A stretch of DNA of 64,000 nt from positions 17,110 through 81,109 of the forward strand of contig JAKSSL010000002.1 in assembly GCA_024403115.1 (NCBI GenBank), given 5' to 3'. Source of the DNA: Clostridia bacterium (GTDB lineage: Bacteria > Bacillota > Clostridia > Peptostreptococcales > Anaerovoracaceae). Below, piece by piece: positions 63,915 through 64,000 of the stretch. The translations under genes were made by a program, and so were the position numbers. The first letter of the stretch is position 1, and each line of letters begins with the position of its first letter. The notes under the pieces were generated by a model. That model did no database searches, was not told the DNA's origin, and saw nothing but the letters and a program-made list of their open reading frames with translations.

Positions 63915-63943
63915 ATTATACACGAAATGGTGCTAAATTTCAA
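63915..63943 (-). promoter_or_regulatory. Sigma-A promoter of the EEP-gltX-dnaE-pfkA operon
   Basis: TTGAAA (63938-63943), 17-bp spacer, TATAAT (63915-63920) on the minus strand, 38 bp before the ATG. The remaining bases to 64000 show no reliable gene. Confidence 0.85.
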
Positions 63944-64000
63944 CAAAAAAGCTATGGCTCACCCAATTATACAGATGGCCCACATTTTTCATCTCCGACG

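Noticed and set aside
63936..64000. Short open frame on the minus strand (SEMKNVGHLYNWVSHSFF...) ending just before the EEP promoter
   Set aside because: Only about 20 codons are visible, no start or family can be recognised, and a neighbouring frame also stops; too little to call a gene or a mobile-element remnant.

Overview
The window looks like a chromosomal stretch of a low-GC, Gram-positive anaerobe of class Clostridia, possibly a Mogibacterium/Eubacterium-like 'Family XIII' relative. This rests on AT-rich intergenic DNA, strong sigma-A promoters, AGGAGG-type ribosome binding sites, a T-box in front of ileS, a GAAC-N4-GTTC SOS box at recA, a Spo0A-type regulator, and clostridial gene neighbourhoods. 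Taxonomy is an inference. Almost everything lies on the minus strand; the exceptions are tRNA-Glu and one fused Maf/radical-SAM gene. No rRNA, CRISPR array, prophage or insertion sequence was found.

Layout, left to right (minus-strand genes are read from high to low coordinates). 1-8096: most of a giant secreted protein with a CotH-kinase-like domain and about 21 Ig-like repeats, cut by the window edge. 8276-8889: a six-tRNA operon (Met, Val, Asp, His, Gln, Cys) with promoter and terminator. 8928-10986: rpoZ, gmk, yicC and tRNA-Arg. 10990-16160: a membrane-anchored FN3 protein, tRNA-Glu, an Eis-type acetyltransferase, sfsA, ygiQ and a P-loop protein. 16225-20658: rlmN and T-box-controlled ileS. 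20655-25060: iscS-iscU-mnmA followed by a secreted cysteine-peptidase-like protein. 25202-27018: a DUF896 gene, the Spo0A-like regulator and comEA. 27060-33703: rplU-rpmA-cofE-like-obg-HD plus the paired radical SAM genes. 33731-42476: a GH25 lysozyme, then ftsK-rimO-pgsA-cinA-recA. 42539-47507: recG-rsmD-coaD-coiled coil-tmcAL-rpmF. 47564-49072 (+): maf fused to a YtqA-type radical SAM domain. 49108-63943: a probable long operon of an EEP-family protein, gltX, dnaE, pfkA, flavodoxin, M24B peptidase, rmuC, two radical SAM genes, a TPR gene and tdk.

The genes are mostly housekeeping: translation (tRNAs, two aminoacyl-tRNA synthetases, L21, L27, L32, RlmN, RimO, RsmD, MnmA, TmcAL, Obg), DNA metabolism (RecA, RecG, DnaE, FtsK, RmuC, Tdk), Fe-S assembly (IscS/IscU), which could serve the seven cluster-binding radical SAM proteins here, and cell-surface functions.

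The most unusual observations are: an exact 20-bp near-palindrome upstream of both the Spo0A-like gene and the FN3 gene; the Maf-radical SAM fusion, whose promoter implies a leaderless mRNA; an Ig-like domain nested inside one repeat of the giant surface protein; L21 carrying a SAP/HeH-like tail beside an L27 that lacks the usual Firmicute N-terminal extension; and two places where the -35 box of the next promoter sits in or against the loop of a terminator hairpin.
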